Below, in pieces: positions 8,055 through 15,862 of a DNA stretch of 32,894 nucleotides (the first letter of the stretch is position 1; each line of letters begins with the position of its first letter). The stretch lies in the NCBI GenBank assembly GCA_037442065.1, contig JBBIQZ010000006.1, positions 1 through 32,894 of the forward strand, given 5' to 3'. Origin of the DNA: JBBIQZ01 sp037442065. Its GTDB lineage: Bacteria; Patescibacteriota; CPR2_A; CG2-30-33-46. Both the position numbers and the translations under genes were made by a program. The notes beneath the pieces were generated by a model. It did no database searches. It saw nothing but the letters and a program-made list of their open reading frames with translations, and was not told the DNA's origin.

Positions 8055-8060
8055 ACCTAT

Positions 8061-8089
8061 ATTATAAACTGACAACTTTAAACTGACAA
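8061..8089 (-). promoter_or_regulatory. ftsK promoter, apparently leaderless (TTGTCA-17-TATAAT)
   Basis: Minus strand: TTGTCA at 8084-8089, 17-bp spacer, TATAAT at 8061-8066. Six bases separate the -10 from the ATG at 8054, so the A of ATG falls at +1. The promoter lies within tandem copies of AACTGACAAC. Confidence 0.75.
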
Positions 8090-8209
8090 CTGACAAAACT
8101 TGACTTTCCAAAGCAGTTTTGGCTTTGCCATCTTTTTGGATATCACCACTATCGCTGGCAGTTTAACTGAAGCAAAAATTAATGGAAATACACCATAAAT
8201 CAGATCGTT

Positions 8210-8241
8210 GACCAGATTTCTTAGACCTCTGGTCTTTTTTT
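8210..8241 (+). terminator. orphan plus-strand terminator
   Basis: GACCAGA (8210-8216) pairs with TCTGGTC (8228-8234) and leads into a T-rich run on the plus strand. On the minus strand no T run follows. No plus-strand gene ends here, since both neighbours (rnj, ftsK) are on the minus strand. The spacer 8055-8309 otherwise holds the ftsK promoter and the rnj terminator. Confidence 0.5.
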
Positions 8242-8275
8242 ATTGCACACATTTTGAAAATGCGCTTTTTATTTT

Positions 8276-8319
8276 AGAGGTTTAAAAAATGGGCCAAACG
8301 GCCCATTTTTTAAACCTCT
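8276..8319 (-). terminator. rnj terminator with a perfect 20-bp stem overlapping the last codons
   Basis: AGAGGTTTAAAAAATGGGCC (8276-8295) and its exact complement (8300-8319) enclose a 4-nt loop. The rnj stop codon (8310-8312) and the final codons lie in the stem. Reading on the minus strand, the GC core GGGCC/GGCCC is followed by TTTTTT, giving an intrinsic terminator. The symmetry makes it nearly bidirectional. Confidence 0.8.
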
Positions 8320-10055
8320 ATTACCACAGGTAAAACCATCGGCCGCCTTTGAGTATGTTCATACAAAAAGCTTCCAATGTCTTCCCTAATCTTAGTTTTG
8401 ATGTAGGTCCAGTTTGAAGGATAAGTTCCGTCCTTTTTTTCTAGTGATTTTCTAATTTGGCCACGGGCTTTGTTTATCAATTCTTCCGATTCCCGCATAT
8501 AAACAAATCCTCGAGAAATAATATCCGGGCTGTTTAAAAGCCGGCCAGTTTTTCTATCAATGGTTAAAATTACCACAAAAATCCCGTCTTTAGACATAAC
8601 CTGTCTGTCTCTTAAAACTATATTTCCCACATCGCCGATTCCCAATCCATCAACCATCACATAACTGGTAGAAATTTTTTCTTTAGAAATTCGGCCATTT
8701 TGAAATTTATCAAATTCAATAACCTGACCATTATCAATAACCAAAACGTTTTCTTCCTTCATTCCAATGCTAATGGCAATATCCCCATGCATTACCAACT
8801 TATGTCGTTCGCCGTGGATAGGAACAAGATATTTTGGCTTAACTAAATCAACCATCAATTTTAAGTCTTCCTGCCTTGCGTGTCCTCCGGTATGAACATC
8901 CATTAGTTTGTTATAAATAACCCGGGCTCCTTCTCTAAAAAGATTGTCCATCATCGAAACGATAGAACGTTCGTTGCCGGGAATTGGCGAAGAAGACAAA
9001 ATTACCGTATCCCCTCTTTTAATCTTAATGTCCTTGTGCTCGCCGGAAGCCATCCGCATTAAACCGGAAAGTTCCTCGCCTTGGCTACCAGTGGTAATGA
9101 TTACAACCTCATTATCTGGCAGCTTTTTTGCTTCCGAAACATCAACCAAAACTCCTTTGGGCGTTTTTAGATATTCTAATTCTCTAGCGATTTGCACATT
9201 GTCGTTCATGCTTCGACCAACAACCGTTACCTTGCGATCATTTCTATAAGCGGCGTCAATAATTTGCTGAATCCTGGAAATCAAAGACGAAAATGACGCT
9301 ATGATTAACCTGCCTTTAACCGACGAAACAATATCGTTTAAGTTTTTGCCAATTTCCCGTTCAGAAATAGAATGGCCGGATTTATCAACAGAAGTTGAAT
9401 CAGAAAAAAGTGCCAAAACTCCCTGGCCTCCGTATTTTGCCAACTTTGAAAAATCGGTTGGTCTTTCATCCACAGGAGTATGATCAAATTTAAAGTCGCC
9501 GGTATAAATCAAGAGTCCAACTGGCGTATGGATAGCTAGCCCTAGCCCATCGGGAATATTGTGGTTGACGCGGAAAAATTCAATCCTAAAAGCACCCAGA
9601 TGAAGCATATCTTTTGTCGGATCAACAGTATTAATTTTTAACTCAGAAGCTGTCCCAAATTCTTCCTGCCTTTTTTTTATCATTTGAGCTGTTAAGCGAC
9701 CGGTATAAATTGGGACATTAAATTTTTGGGGCATTATATAAGGAATGGCTCCGGTATGATCTAAGTGCCCGTGAGTAATAATAACTCCTCTAATTTTGTC
9801 TTTTTTACTTTCTAAATAACTTACGTCCGGAATTACATAGTCAATGCCTAGCATTTCTTCATCGGGAAATTGAAATCCCATATCAACAACAATAATATCG
9901 TTTCCGTATTCGAAAACGGTCATATTTTTGCCGATTTCCTCGAAACCACCCAAAGGAATCACTCTTAATTTAGAAGAAATGGATTCTTTTAACGATTTTA
10001 GGGGTTGGTTTGATTTGTGAAATCTTGACCTTGGTCTTTCTAGTACTTTTTGCAT
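8310..10055 (-). CDS. rnj: ribonuclease J
   Basis: Metallo-beta-lactamase/beta-CASP RNase with 5'-3' exonuclease and endonuclease activity, the core of mRNA decay in bacteria lacking RNase E. It has 581 aa (family about 555). The metal-binding signature HGHLDH is at residues 95-100 and is preceded by GGFEEIGKNMTVFEYG. Downstream are SDST (beta-lactamase motif), the beta-CASP block with TTGSQGE and LSSSPIPGNE, and HTGGHARQED followed by PIHGERHKL. The C-terminal domain ends in VIEV. A basic N-terminal extension of about 25 residues precedes the first strand. The ATG has a modest AAAGG about 8 nt upstream. A GC-rich structured leader precedes it, which may allow self-control. PNPase is encoded two genes upstream. 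Confidence 0.96.
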   Translation of the reverse strand: MQKVLERPRSRFHKSNQPLKSLKESISSKLRVIPLGGFEEIGKNMTVFEYGNDIIVVDMGFQFPDEEMLGIDYVIPDVSYLESKKDKIRGVIITHGHLDHTGAIPYIMPQKFNVPIYTGRLTAQMIKKRQEEFGTASELKINTVDPTKDMLHLGAFRIEFFRVNHNIPDGLGLAIHTPVGLLIYTGDFKFDHTPVDERPTDFSKLAKYGGQGVLALFSDSTSVDKSGHSISEREIGKNLNDIVSSVKGRLIIASFSSLISRIQQIIDAAYRNDRKVTVVGRSMNDNVQIARELEYLKTPKGVLVDVSEAKKLPDNEVVIITTGSQGEELSGLMRMASGEHKDIKIKRGDTVILSSSPIPGNERSIVSMMDNLFREGARVIYNKLMDVHTGGHARQEDLKLMVDLVKPKYLVPIHGERHKLVMHGDIAISIGMKEENVLVIDNGQVIEFDKFQNGRISKEKISTSYVMVDGLGIGDVGNIVLRDRQVMSKDGIFVVILTIDRKTGRLLNSPDIISRGFVYMRESEELINKARGQIRKSLEKKDGTYPSNWTYIKTKIREDIGSFLYEHTQRRPMVLPVVIEV

Positions 10056-10071
10056 ATTTTTTACCTTTCGA

Positions 10072-10206
10072 GGTCTCGGTCTGCCGGCAGGCAGAAATAT
10101 CCATCTCTTTACCGAGACCGAAGCTCCGTACTTACATTTTTAAGTCGAAGCTAAATCCCGACGAAATGCCTGCCCTAGACGGGTCAGCGGAAGTCGAGAC
10201 GAAGCT
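10072..10206 (-). promoter_or_regulatory. GC-rich structured leader of rnj
   Basis: The stretch before rnj is much richer in GC than its neighbours. It holds GGTCTCGGT (10072-10080) pairing with ACCGAGACC (10111-10119) around a CTGCCGGCAG palindrome (10081-10090). CGAAGCT occurs three times (10119-10125, 10146-10152, 10200-10206). I see no convincing promoter or coding frame. It may be an RNA control region or a repeat insertion. Confidence 0.45.
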
Positions 10207-10224
10207 TTTTTAGAGAATCAGCTT

Positions 10225-10800
10225 CTATAAATATTTTTTATAATCATTTATTTTCTTAAAATCTTTTATTAAAATATTTTTTGCTTTTGCATTATAAACA
10301 GCGGCTGCCGGATGATACAAAGAAAGGTATAAATTATTTTCCTTTCTAATAAACTTCCCGTGCTCCTTAGAAATCTTTTTCTTCGGGAAAAGTACTTCTA
10401 ACGCCGTGCTGCCCAGCAACACGATTAACTTAGGATTTATAATTTCAATTTGGCTTTTAAGATAAAGCATACATGCTTTTATTTCTTCTTTTGCCGGTTT
10501 TCGGTTTTGAGGTGGACGGTGTTTCACTATATTCGTAATAAAAACATCTTCTCTCTTTAATTTAATTTTTGAAAATAAAAAATCTAATAATTTTCCCGCT
10601 CTGCCAACAAAAGGTTTACCTACTAAATCTTCTTTTTCTCCAGGAGCTTCCCCGATAAATAAAATAGAAGCTTTGGAGTTTCCGTCACCGGGAACATCAG
10701 AAATTTTTGTTTTATAAAGAATACATCTTCGGCAAATTTGAACTAGCTCGTCTACATCTTTTAAAGATTTGACATTATTTATATCTTTAATTGTTACCAT
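10225..10800 (-). CDS. uracil-DNA glycosylase, family 4-like (Fe-S type)
   Basis: Removes uracil from DNA to start base-excision repair. It has 191 aa, a normal size for family 4. Motif A is GEAPG at 50-54 with E57/D58 nearby. The C-terminal motif is HPAA at 163-166. The Fe-S cluster of family 4 uses four cysteines. Here C23 and C26 (CRRC) and C110 are present, but the position usually occupied by Cys in VKCRPP reads VKHRPP, so H94 replaces a ligand. Histidine can ligate Fe-S clusters, so the fold may survive. The gene has its own consensus promoter 9 bp past the pnp stop and a roughly 48-nt leader. Family 5 is less likely given the motif A sequence. Confidence 0.88.
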   Translation of the reverse strand: MVTIKDINNVKSLKDVDELVQICRRCILYKTKISDVPGDGNSKASILFIGEAPGEKEDLVGKPFVGRAGKLLDFLFSKIKLKREDVFITNIVKHRPPQNRKPAKEEIKACMLYLKSQIEIINPKLIVLLGSTALEVLFPKKKISKEHGKFIRKENNLYLSLYHPAAAVYNAKAKNILIKDFKKINDYKKYL

Positions 10801-10854
10801 CTAAAATTGGCAGATTTATGCCTTTTAAAAACCGCTCTTTTTCTCAATCAAAGC

Positions 10855-10883
10855 ACTATATCATCTTTTTAAAATTATGTCAA
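10855..10883 (-). promoter_or_regulatory. uracil-DNA glycosylase promoter (TTGACA-17-TATAGT)
   Basis: Minus strand: TTGACA at 10878-10883, 17-bp spacer, TATAGT at 10855-10860. It is the closest -35 to consensus in this part of the window. Transcription would begin near 10848. Confidence 0.75.
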
Positions 10884-10892
10884 GAGAAAAAA

Positions 10893-12962
10893 TCAGCCTT
10901 TTTTTATAAGATTTACTCGACCCTCAGAATCAATTTCTAAAACTTCTACCTTCATTGTATCGCCAACTTTAACCACTTTTCTAATATCTTTTATAAATCC
11001 TTTTCCTAACTTAGAAACGTGAACCATCCCTTCTTGGCCGGGAAATAGTTCCACAAAAGCCCCGAAATCTAAAACTCTGGTAACCTTACCCGTAAAAATT
11101 TCGCCAACTTGAACTTCGCGAGTTAAATCTTTTACTTTTTCTAAAGCTTTTTTATTCGCCTCCGGATTAGCAGAAAAAATCATTACCGTGCCGTCTGGCT
11201 CAATATCAATTTCAACGCCGGTTTCTTCGATAATTTTATTAATCACCTTGCCGCCTGGCCCAATTACATCTTTTATTTTTTCCGGGTTAATCATTAATTT
11301 ATCAATACGCGGCGCATACTTAGATAACTCTAAGCGAGGTTTAGAAATCACCTTAAGCATTTTTTCTAAAATTAAAAGCCGGGCTTTTTTTGCCAAACCT
11401 AAAGCTTCTTTTAGAATTTCTAATTTTATTCCTTGAAGTTTATTGTCCATTTGGATGGCCGTTATCCCATTTTTGGTACCAGCAACCTTAAAATCCATAT
11501 CTCCAGAAAAATCCTCTAGGCCCATAATATCGGTTAAAAGTTTATATTTTTTCTCGTCTTTAGAAGTTACAAGACCGATAGAAATTCCCGAAACCGGACT
11601 TTTAATAGGCACTCCCGCATCCATTAAAGAAAGAGTAGAACCACAAACCGAAGCCATAGAAGTTGAGCCATTGGAAGATAAAATTTCTGAAACAACCCTT
11701 ATGGTGTAAGGAAAGGCTTCCTTTTCGGGAATTACTGAAATTAAGGCCTTTTCAGCTAAGGCGCCGTGACCTATTTCTCTGCGGCCGGCAGACCTTAAAG
11801 GTCTTACCTCGCCAACCGAATAAGGCGGAAAGTTATAATGATGCATATACCTTTTGGTAGCATCTTCTTCCATAGTATCTAAAATCTGAACATCGGCAGT
11901 TGACCCTAAAGTAGTTACTGTTAAAGCTTTTGTTAGCCCTCTGCCAAAAATAGCCGAGCCGTGGGTCCTGGGCAAAACTCCTACTTTAATAGTTAAATCT
12001 CTTATTTGGTCTAATTTTCTGCCATCCGGCCTTTTTTCTTTTTCTAAAATATTATTCCTTACCTCTTGATGTACTTTATCATCAAAAATATCAATAGCTT
12101 CTTTTTGTTCATCTTCTTCCAAAAAAGATTCTTTTATTTCTTCTTTTATGGTATTTAAAGATTCTTTTATTTCCGATTTTGTCCCAAAAATAGCCTCGTT
12201 TATTTTTTTAGAAAATTCATCATTTATTCTTTTTTCAATTTTTTCATTAGGCGAGGCTTTTAACACTTCTATTTTTTTCTTGCCTATTTTTTGGGCTAAT
12301 TCCTGCTGTAAGGAAAAGACTTTCTTGGAATTTTCTAAAGCAATATTTAAAGCTTTTAAAACATCTTCTTCTGTGGCCTCTTTAGATAAAGCCTCTAACA
12401 TAACTGCTTTATCTTCTTTTAAGCTTACTACTAAATCAAGGGTGCTTTCTTCTCTTTCTTTGTAGGTAGAATTTATGATGAACTTACTGCCAACTTTTGA
12501 AATTCTAAACGGAGCCACTGGCCCGTAAAATGGAATTTCAGAAATCATCAAGGCTGCTGAAGCCGCTATTATCGAAACAATATCAGGATCGTTTTCTCCA
12601 TCAACAGAAAGAACCGTTAGAACAACCTGAACGTCATTCCTTAGTTCTTTCGGAAAGAGCGGCCTTAACGAACGATCAACTACTCTAGAAGTTAAAACTG
12701 CTTCGTCGGAAGGCCGACCTTCTCTTTTTACAAATCGTGAGCCTGAAATTTTTCCGGCCGCATACATCCGTTCTTCGTAATCTACCAAAAGCGGGAAAAA
12801 ATCAATTCCTTCCCTTGGCTTAGAAGACATTGTAGCTGTCGCCAAAACTGCGGTTTCTCCGATTTTTGCCAATAAAGAACCGCTGGCTTGTTCAGCCACT
12901 ATCCCCGTTGTTAGTTCTAATTTTTTGCCCCCAATATCAGTCAAAACGGAAATTGGTTCCAT
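10893..12962 (-). CDS. pnp: polyribonucleotide nucleotidyltransferase (PNPase)
   Basis: Phosphorolytic 3'-5' exoribonuclease. It has 689 aa with the full domain order: first RNase PH domain (about 5-215), helical linker, second RNase PH domain (about 315-530), KH domain (about 545-605, with the loop IGPGGKVI) and S1 domain (about 615-685, FTGKVTRVLDFGAFVEL). The second core keeps the substrate and metal region around SSNGSTSMASVCG and the DFSGDMDFK block. AGGAG five bases before the ATG is a good Shine-Dalgarno sequence. It follows rpsO by 81 bp, the widely conserved rpsO-pnp pair. The spacer holds a long hairpin like the RNase III site that lets PNPase control itself in enterobacteria. Confidence 0.97.
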   Translation of the reverse strand: MEPISVLTDIGGKKLELTTGIVAEQASGSLLAKIGETAVLATATMSSKPREGIDFFPLLVDYEERMYAAGKISGSRFVKREGRPSDEAVLTSRVVDRSLRPLFPKELRNDVQVVLTVLSVDGENDPDIVSIIAASAALMISEIPFYGPVAPFRISKVGSKFIINSTYKEREESTLDLVVSLKEDKAVMLEALSKEATEEDVLKALNIALENSKKVFSLQQELAQKIGKKKIEVLKASPNEKIEKRINDEFSKKINEAIFGTKSEIKESLNTIKEEIKESFLEEDEQKEAIDIFDDKVHQEVRNNILEKEKRPDGRKLDQIRDLTIKVGVLPRTHGSAIFGRGLTKALTVTTLGSTADVQILDTMEEDATKRYMHHYNFPPYSVGEVRPLRSAGRREIGHGALAEKALISVIPEKEAFPYTIRVVSEILSSNGSTSMASVCGSTLSLMDAGVPIKSPVSGISIGLVTSKDEKKYKLLTDIMGLEDFSGDMDFKVAGTKNGITAIQMDNKLQGIKLEILKEALGLAKKARLLILEKMLKVISKPRLELSKYAPRIDKLMINPEKIKDVIGPGGKVINKIIEETGVEIDIEPDGTVMIFSANPEANKKALEKVKDLTREVQVGEIFTGKVTRVLDFGAFVELFPGQEGMVHVSKLGKGFIKDIRKVVKVGDTMKVEVLEIDSEGRVNLIKKG

Positions 12963-12981
12963 CTTACTCCTTTTTCTCTCT

Positions 12982-13036
12982 GGGATACAAGGAAAAGTTA
13001 ACGTTAAAGACTAACATTTACTTTACCCTTGGACCC
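12982..13036 (-). promoter_or_regulatory. long imperfect hairpin in the rpsO-pnp spacer
   Basis: GGGATACAAGG (12982-12992) pairs imperfectly with CCTTGGACCC (13027-13036). Continuing inward, AAAGTTAACGTT (12994-13005) pairs with AACATTTACTTT (13013-13024), leaving a 7-nt loop. In the minus-strand mRNA the position 13002/13016 is a G-U pair. No T run follows, so it is a processing or control stem rather than a terminator. Confidence 0.55.
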
Positions 13037-13043
13037 CAAAAGT

Positions 13044-13307
13044 TTATTTTTTTAAATCTAATTTTTTTAAAATTTTCTTATACTCTTCGGGCTTTCTTTT
13101 GGCTAAATAGTTAAGTAACCGCCTTCGTTTTCCAACCATTTTTAAAAGACCACGGCGGCCGGAGAAGTCTTTTTTATGGGTTTTTAAATGCTCAGTTAAC
13201 TGTTTTATATTTGCTGAAAGCTGAACAACCTGAACATTAGTTGAACCTGTATCTTTTGGGTGCTTTTTAACTTCTTCTATTGTTTTGTTTTTGCTTAATT
13301 TAACCAT
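13044..13307 (-). CDS. rpsO: 30S ribosomal protein S15
   Basis: Binds 16S rRNA in the platform of the small subunit. It has 87 aa (family 88-89). The helical core is clear: GSTNVQVVQLSANIKQLTEH, then the family block HKKDFSGRRGLLKMVGKRRR and LLNYLAKR. The start ATG has no Shine-Dalgarno sequence. A promoter 7 nt upstream makes it near-leaderless. Immediately beyond the promoter is a perfect 16-bp AT palindrome (13345-13360). Confidence 0.96.
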   Translation of the reverse strand: MVKLSKNKTIEEVKKHPKDTGSTNVQVVQLSANIKQLTEHLKTHKKDFSGRRGLLKMVGKRRRLLNYLAKRKPEEYKKILKKLDLKK

Positions 13308-13314
13308 TGTTAGT

Positions 13315-13343
13315 AATGTAGCATATTTGTAAGATTAACTCAA
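13315..13343 (-). promoter_or_regulatory. rpsO-pnp promoter (TTGAGT-17-TACATT)
   Basis: Minus strand: TTGAGT at 13338-13343, 17-bp spacer, TACATT at 13315-13320, and seven bases to the ATG. The palindrome ATTTAAAATTTTAAAT (13345-13360) abuts the -35 and could be an UP-like element or binding site. Confidence 0.5.
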
Positions 13344-13360
13344 TATTTAAAATTTTAAAT

Positions 13361-14509
13361 TTAAGGCTGGGGAGTTTGGGAAAGATACCCTTTAATTCTT
13401 TCTAAAATATTTTCTCTTGCCGATGATAAATCCAACCCCTTAACTTCAAACTGGCCTTCTTGTCCCCGGCCGAAACCCCCAAATAAGCGGCTTATCTTTT
13501 GCGCTTCAATATTTCTGGCTGTTCTTAAAAAAGCTTTTAGTGTATTTTCTCTCTCTACAAACAGCAAATAAGTTTTAATATCAGGAGCAGTAGATAAAAG
13601 TTCGTCTAAAACGCCGTTTATAATTTCTTTTTTCTCCTGATTTTCTAAGTTTAAAAAATCGTCTCCTTTAATCTCCGACCACAAAACCTTCTGTTCCTCA
13701 TCTATTTTTATATCAGATAAAATTTTCCCCCAGAGCTTTAGTTTTTGATAGGATTTTGTTTTAAATAGATTCTTAATAACCATTTCGTGATCAGCCCCGG
13801 CAGCTATCAGCTGAGCAGTTACAGTTAAAGACTTGGGGGTTGTATTGGCATTTTGGAAACTTCCAGTATCGGCTATCACTCCCGTTAAAAGACAAGTTGC
13901 TACCTTTTCGTCAATCAAACTGGGATTCAATGATTCAATGATAGAAACTAAAATTTCTGCCGTGGAACTTGCTGTTAAATCTACGAAATTTATCATTCCA
14001 AAATAATCGTTTTCTGAGTGATGATCTATATTAATTACCGGATGATTATAAAAAAACTCTGTATTGGTATCGTAAATTAAACCTAAGCTTTCCAAATCTA
14101 CCGAATCTAAAACAACAACCGCATCAAACTTAAAGCCGCCGTAAGAAAAAGAAACGTCATCCTTTTCAAAATTAGCTCCTTGAGGAGAAATAAAAAAATG
14201 AAGCCTGTTGCCATCTACTTTATAGCTTACTTTACCGACACCAGTTTTATCTAGAGATAAAGAAATTATAAAATCTCTGACTCCGGAAAAATCTTCCTTT
14301 ATTTTTTCAATACCGGGCAAAAAACCAAAATTTTTGTAAGATTCTCCACAGGTAACAAGAGTAACCTGTTTTCCGGCTTTTTCTAAAATTAAAGCCAAGG
14401 CTAAACTGCTGGAAATTCCGTCTCCTTTGGCATTTTCAGCGGTGGTTATTAAAATGTTATTACTTTTTTTGATAAGCTCTAAAGTTTGTTGTTTAGGAGT
14501 CAATTCCAT
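13361..14509 (-). CDS. DHH-family phosphoesterase (NrnA/RecJ-like) with a degenerate first motif
   Basis: Members degrade nanoRNA, pAp or c-di-nucleotides using Mn2+. From the ATG at 14509 it has 382 aa. Motif III DHH is at 162-164 (INIDHHSEN), motif II Asp at 135 (VVVLDSVD) and motif IV Asp at 214 (VIADTGSF). Motif I, normally His-x-x-x-Asp-x-Asp, reads AENAKGDGISSS at 24-35, so the His and first Asp are gone and only D30 remains. The C-terminal DHHA1 glycine loop is FGGFGRG without the usual His. Catalysis may be altered or lost. The frame extends to a TTG at 14521, but GGAG at 14516-14519 points to the ATG at 14509. It has its own promoter and is not coupled to the pilus genes. Confidence 0.85.
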   Translation of the reverse strand: MELTPKQQTLELIKKSNNILITTAENAKGDGISSSLALALILEKAGKQVTLVTCGESYKNFGFLPGIEKIKEDFSGVRDFIISLSLDKTGVGKVSYKVDGNRLHFFISPQGANFEKDDVSFSYGGFKFDAVVVLDSVDLESLGLIYDTNTEFFYNHPVINIDHHSENDYFGMINFVDLTASSTAEILVSIIESLNPSLIDEKVATCLLTGVIADTGSFQNANTTPKSLTVTAQLIAAGADHEMVIKNLFKTKSYQKLKLWGKILSDIKIDEEQKVLWSEIKGDDFLNLENQEKKEIINGVLDELLSTAPDIKTYLLFVERENTLKAFLRTARNIEAQKISRLFGGFGRGQEGQFEVKGLDLSSARENILERIKGYLSQTPQP

Positions 14510-14540
14510 CAAATTCTCCAAAAAAAATTATGAAGGATTA

Positions 14541-14569
14541 AGAATATCATTCCTAAAATCAAGTGTCAA
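14541..14569 (-). promoter_or_regulatory. promoter of the DHH phosphoesterase gene (TTGACA-17-TATTCT)
   Basis: Minus strand: TTGACA at 14564-14569, 17-bp spacer, TATTCT at 14541-14546. The transcript would start near 14534, giving a leader of about 25 nt with the GGAG site. Confidence 0.7.
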
Positions 14570-14602
14570 GAGCTTGTTTCTAAAAAATTTCACTTCAAAC
14601 TT

Positions 14603-15400
14603 TTAAAATAAAAAGTTTAGATACCAATCAAGAATGGCCTGGCCGTAAAATAAACACAAGAAAAAAGAAAAAATAAGAAAGGGACCAAAAGGCAAAATAT
14701 CTTTTCTTGTTTTTCTGCCCAAAGCCATTAACGTTAAAGCAACAAGGGAGCCAAAAATATAAGCTAAAACAAGAGAAACTAAAGCCAGTTTCCATCCTAA
14801 AATAAACCCTAATAAAAATCCAAGTTTAATGTCTCCTCCACCAACCCATTTGCCTCGCGAAAGAAAATATTGCACTCCAAAAAATCCCGAAAAAACTAAG
14901 GCCCCGATAATACCTTCCATAAAAATATTCAAACTAGAAGTCAAAAATATTGATAACAATCCAAAAACAAACGAAACTAAAATTGCCGGCAGTAAAACCA
15001 CATCGGGGATTAAGTAATATTTTAAATCATAAACAAAAACAACCAGAAGCGAAGAAAGCAAAAATAATAAGAAAAGAAAAGCATAATTTCCTAAAATGGC
15101 AAAAAGAGGAAAATTTATTTTTAAAAGATTAGGATTAAAAAAAGTAAAAACAAAAACTGCCGTAGTTGCCAATTCTACTAAAGGATACTGCCAAGAAATT
15201 TTTTCCTTGCAATAACGGCACCTTCCTTTAAAAAATATGAAGCTTAAAACTGGTATTAAATCTAAAAAAGTTAGTTCTTTTTTGCAATTTGGGCACTTGG
15301 AACGATCCCAAACAATTCTTCCTCCGTTTTTCAAACGGTAGATTATAACGTTTAGGAAACTGCCAATAATAAGACCAAAAATAAAGATTAAAATAAACAT
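14603..15400 (-). CDS. pilD: prepilin peptidase / N-methyltransferase PilD
   Basis: Polytopic membrane protease that cuts prepilins after the Gly of G|FTLIEL and methylates the new N-terminus. It has 265 aa with about eight hydrophobic helices. The N-terminal domain has the zinc tetracysteine motif (CPNC at 36-39 and CRYC at 61-64). The two catalytic aspartates fit D125 (VYDLKYYLIPD) and D190 (GGGDIKLGF). The gene follows a pilin gene by 2 bp and ends the pilus cluster. It is the only peptidase in view, so it presumably serves all seven prepilins here. Confidence 0.95.
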   Translation of the reverse strand: MFILIFIFGLIIGSFLNVIIYRLKNGGRIVWDRSKCPNCKKELTFLDLIPVLSFIFFKGRCRYCKEKISWQYPLVELATTAVFVFTFFNPNLLKINFPLFAILGNYAFLFLLFLLSSLLVVFVYDLKYYLIPDVVLLPAILVSFVFGLLSIFLTSSLNIFMEGIIGALVFSGFFGVQYFLSRGKWVGGGDIKLGFLLGFILGWKLALVSLVLAYIFGSLVALTLMALGRKTRKDILPFGPFLIFSFFLCLFYGQAILDWYLNFLF

Positions 15401-15402
15401 AT

Positions 15403-15837
15403 TTATGGTAATAAGGTTAAATCATTTCCTACTTCATAAACTGGAAAAGATTGATTTCCACCGTCAATATCAGCCGCGCCGTCAATATTAGTCTCTAAAT
15501 TGGCATCAATCTCATAAAAATTATTAAAGACTCTATAAGAATAATTGGCACCCGTTTTAGGATCTTGGGGAATTTTTGGCAGATAATTCGGCACTAAATC
15601 TCCTAATGAATTAGGATACAAGTTATTGCTATTGTCCTGATACAACACTAAAGCATCCTCAATTTGCCTTAGATCAGACTTTCTTCTGGCATCCCGAGTT
15701 TTAGCTTGAGCGGTTATAAAATATACAAAAGCAGAAAGCGCTAAAATGGCAATGATTGAAATAACAACCAAAAGCTCAATTAAGGTAAACCCCATTAGAA
15801 CTCTTGTAACAGATTTTCTTTTTAAAAAATTTTTCAC
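15403..15837 (-). CDS. type IV pilin, GspG-like
   Basis: Class III signal with cleavage at VLMG|FTLIELLVV, Glu at +5, and a hydrophobic alpha-1 helix. After processing it is about 128 aa. The body has the GspG pattern YPNSLGDLVPNYLPKIPQD. The C-terminal region is rich in Asp and Asn (NIDGAADIDGG) and ends VYEVGNDLTLLP, shared with the pilin at 15926-16345. The start is a GTG at 15837 with no Shine-Dalgarno sequence. The only in-frame ATG would leave a two-residue leader, which is implausible. The GTG lies in a hairpin (15836-15844 with 15857-15865). It is separated from the upstream pilin by a terminator and may have its own promoter. Confidence 0.88.
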   Translation of the reverse strand: MKNFLKRKSVTRVLMGFTLIELLVVISIIAILALSAFVYFITAQAKTRDARRKSDLRQIEDALVLYQDNSNNLYPNSLGDLVPNYLPKIPQDPKTGANYSYRVFNNFYEIDANLETNIDGAADIDGGNQSFPVYEVGNDLTLLP

Positions 15838-15862
15838 TAAATAAGAAATAAATTCTTTATTT

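Noticed and set aside
8055..8111. Upstream extension of ftsK by 19 codons
   Set aside because: The segment holds the TTGTCA-17-TATAAT promoter and tandem repeats; the ATG at 8054 falls at the predicted +1.
10010..10213. 67-codon plus-strand frame over the rnj leader
   Set aside because: Made of palindromes and repeats, no ribosome site, no recognisable protein.
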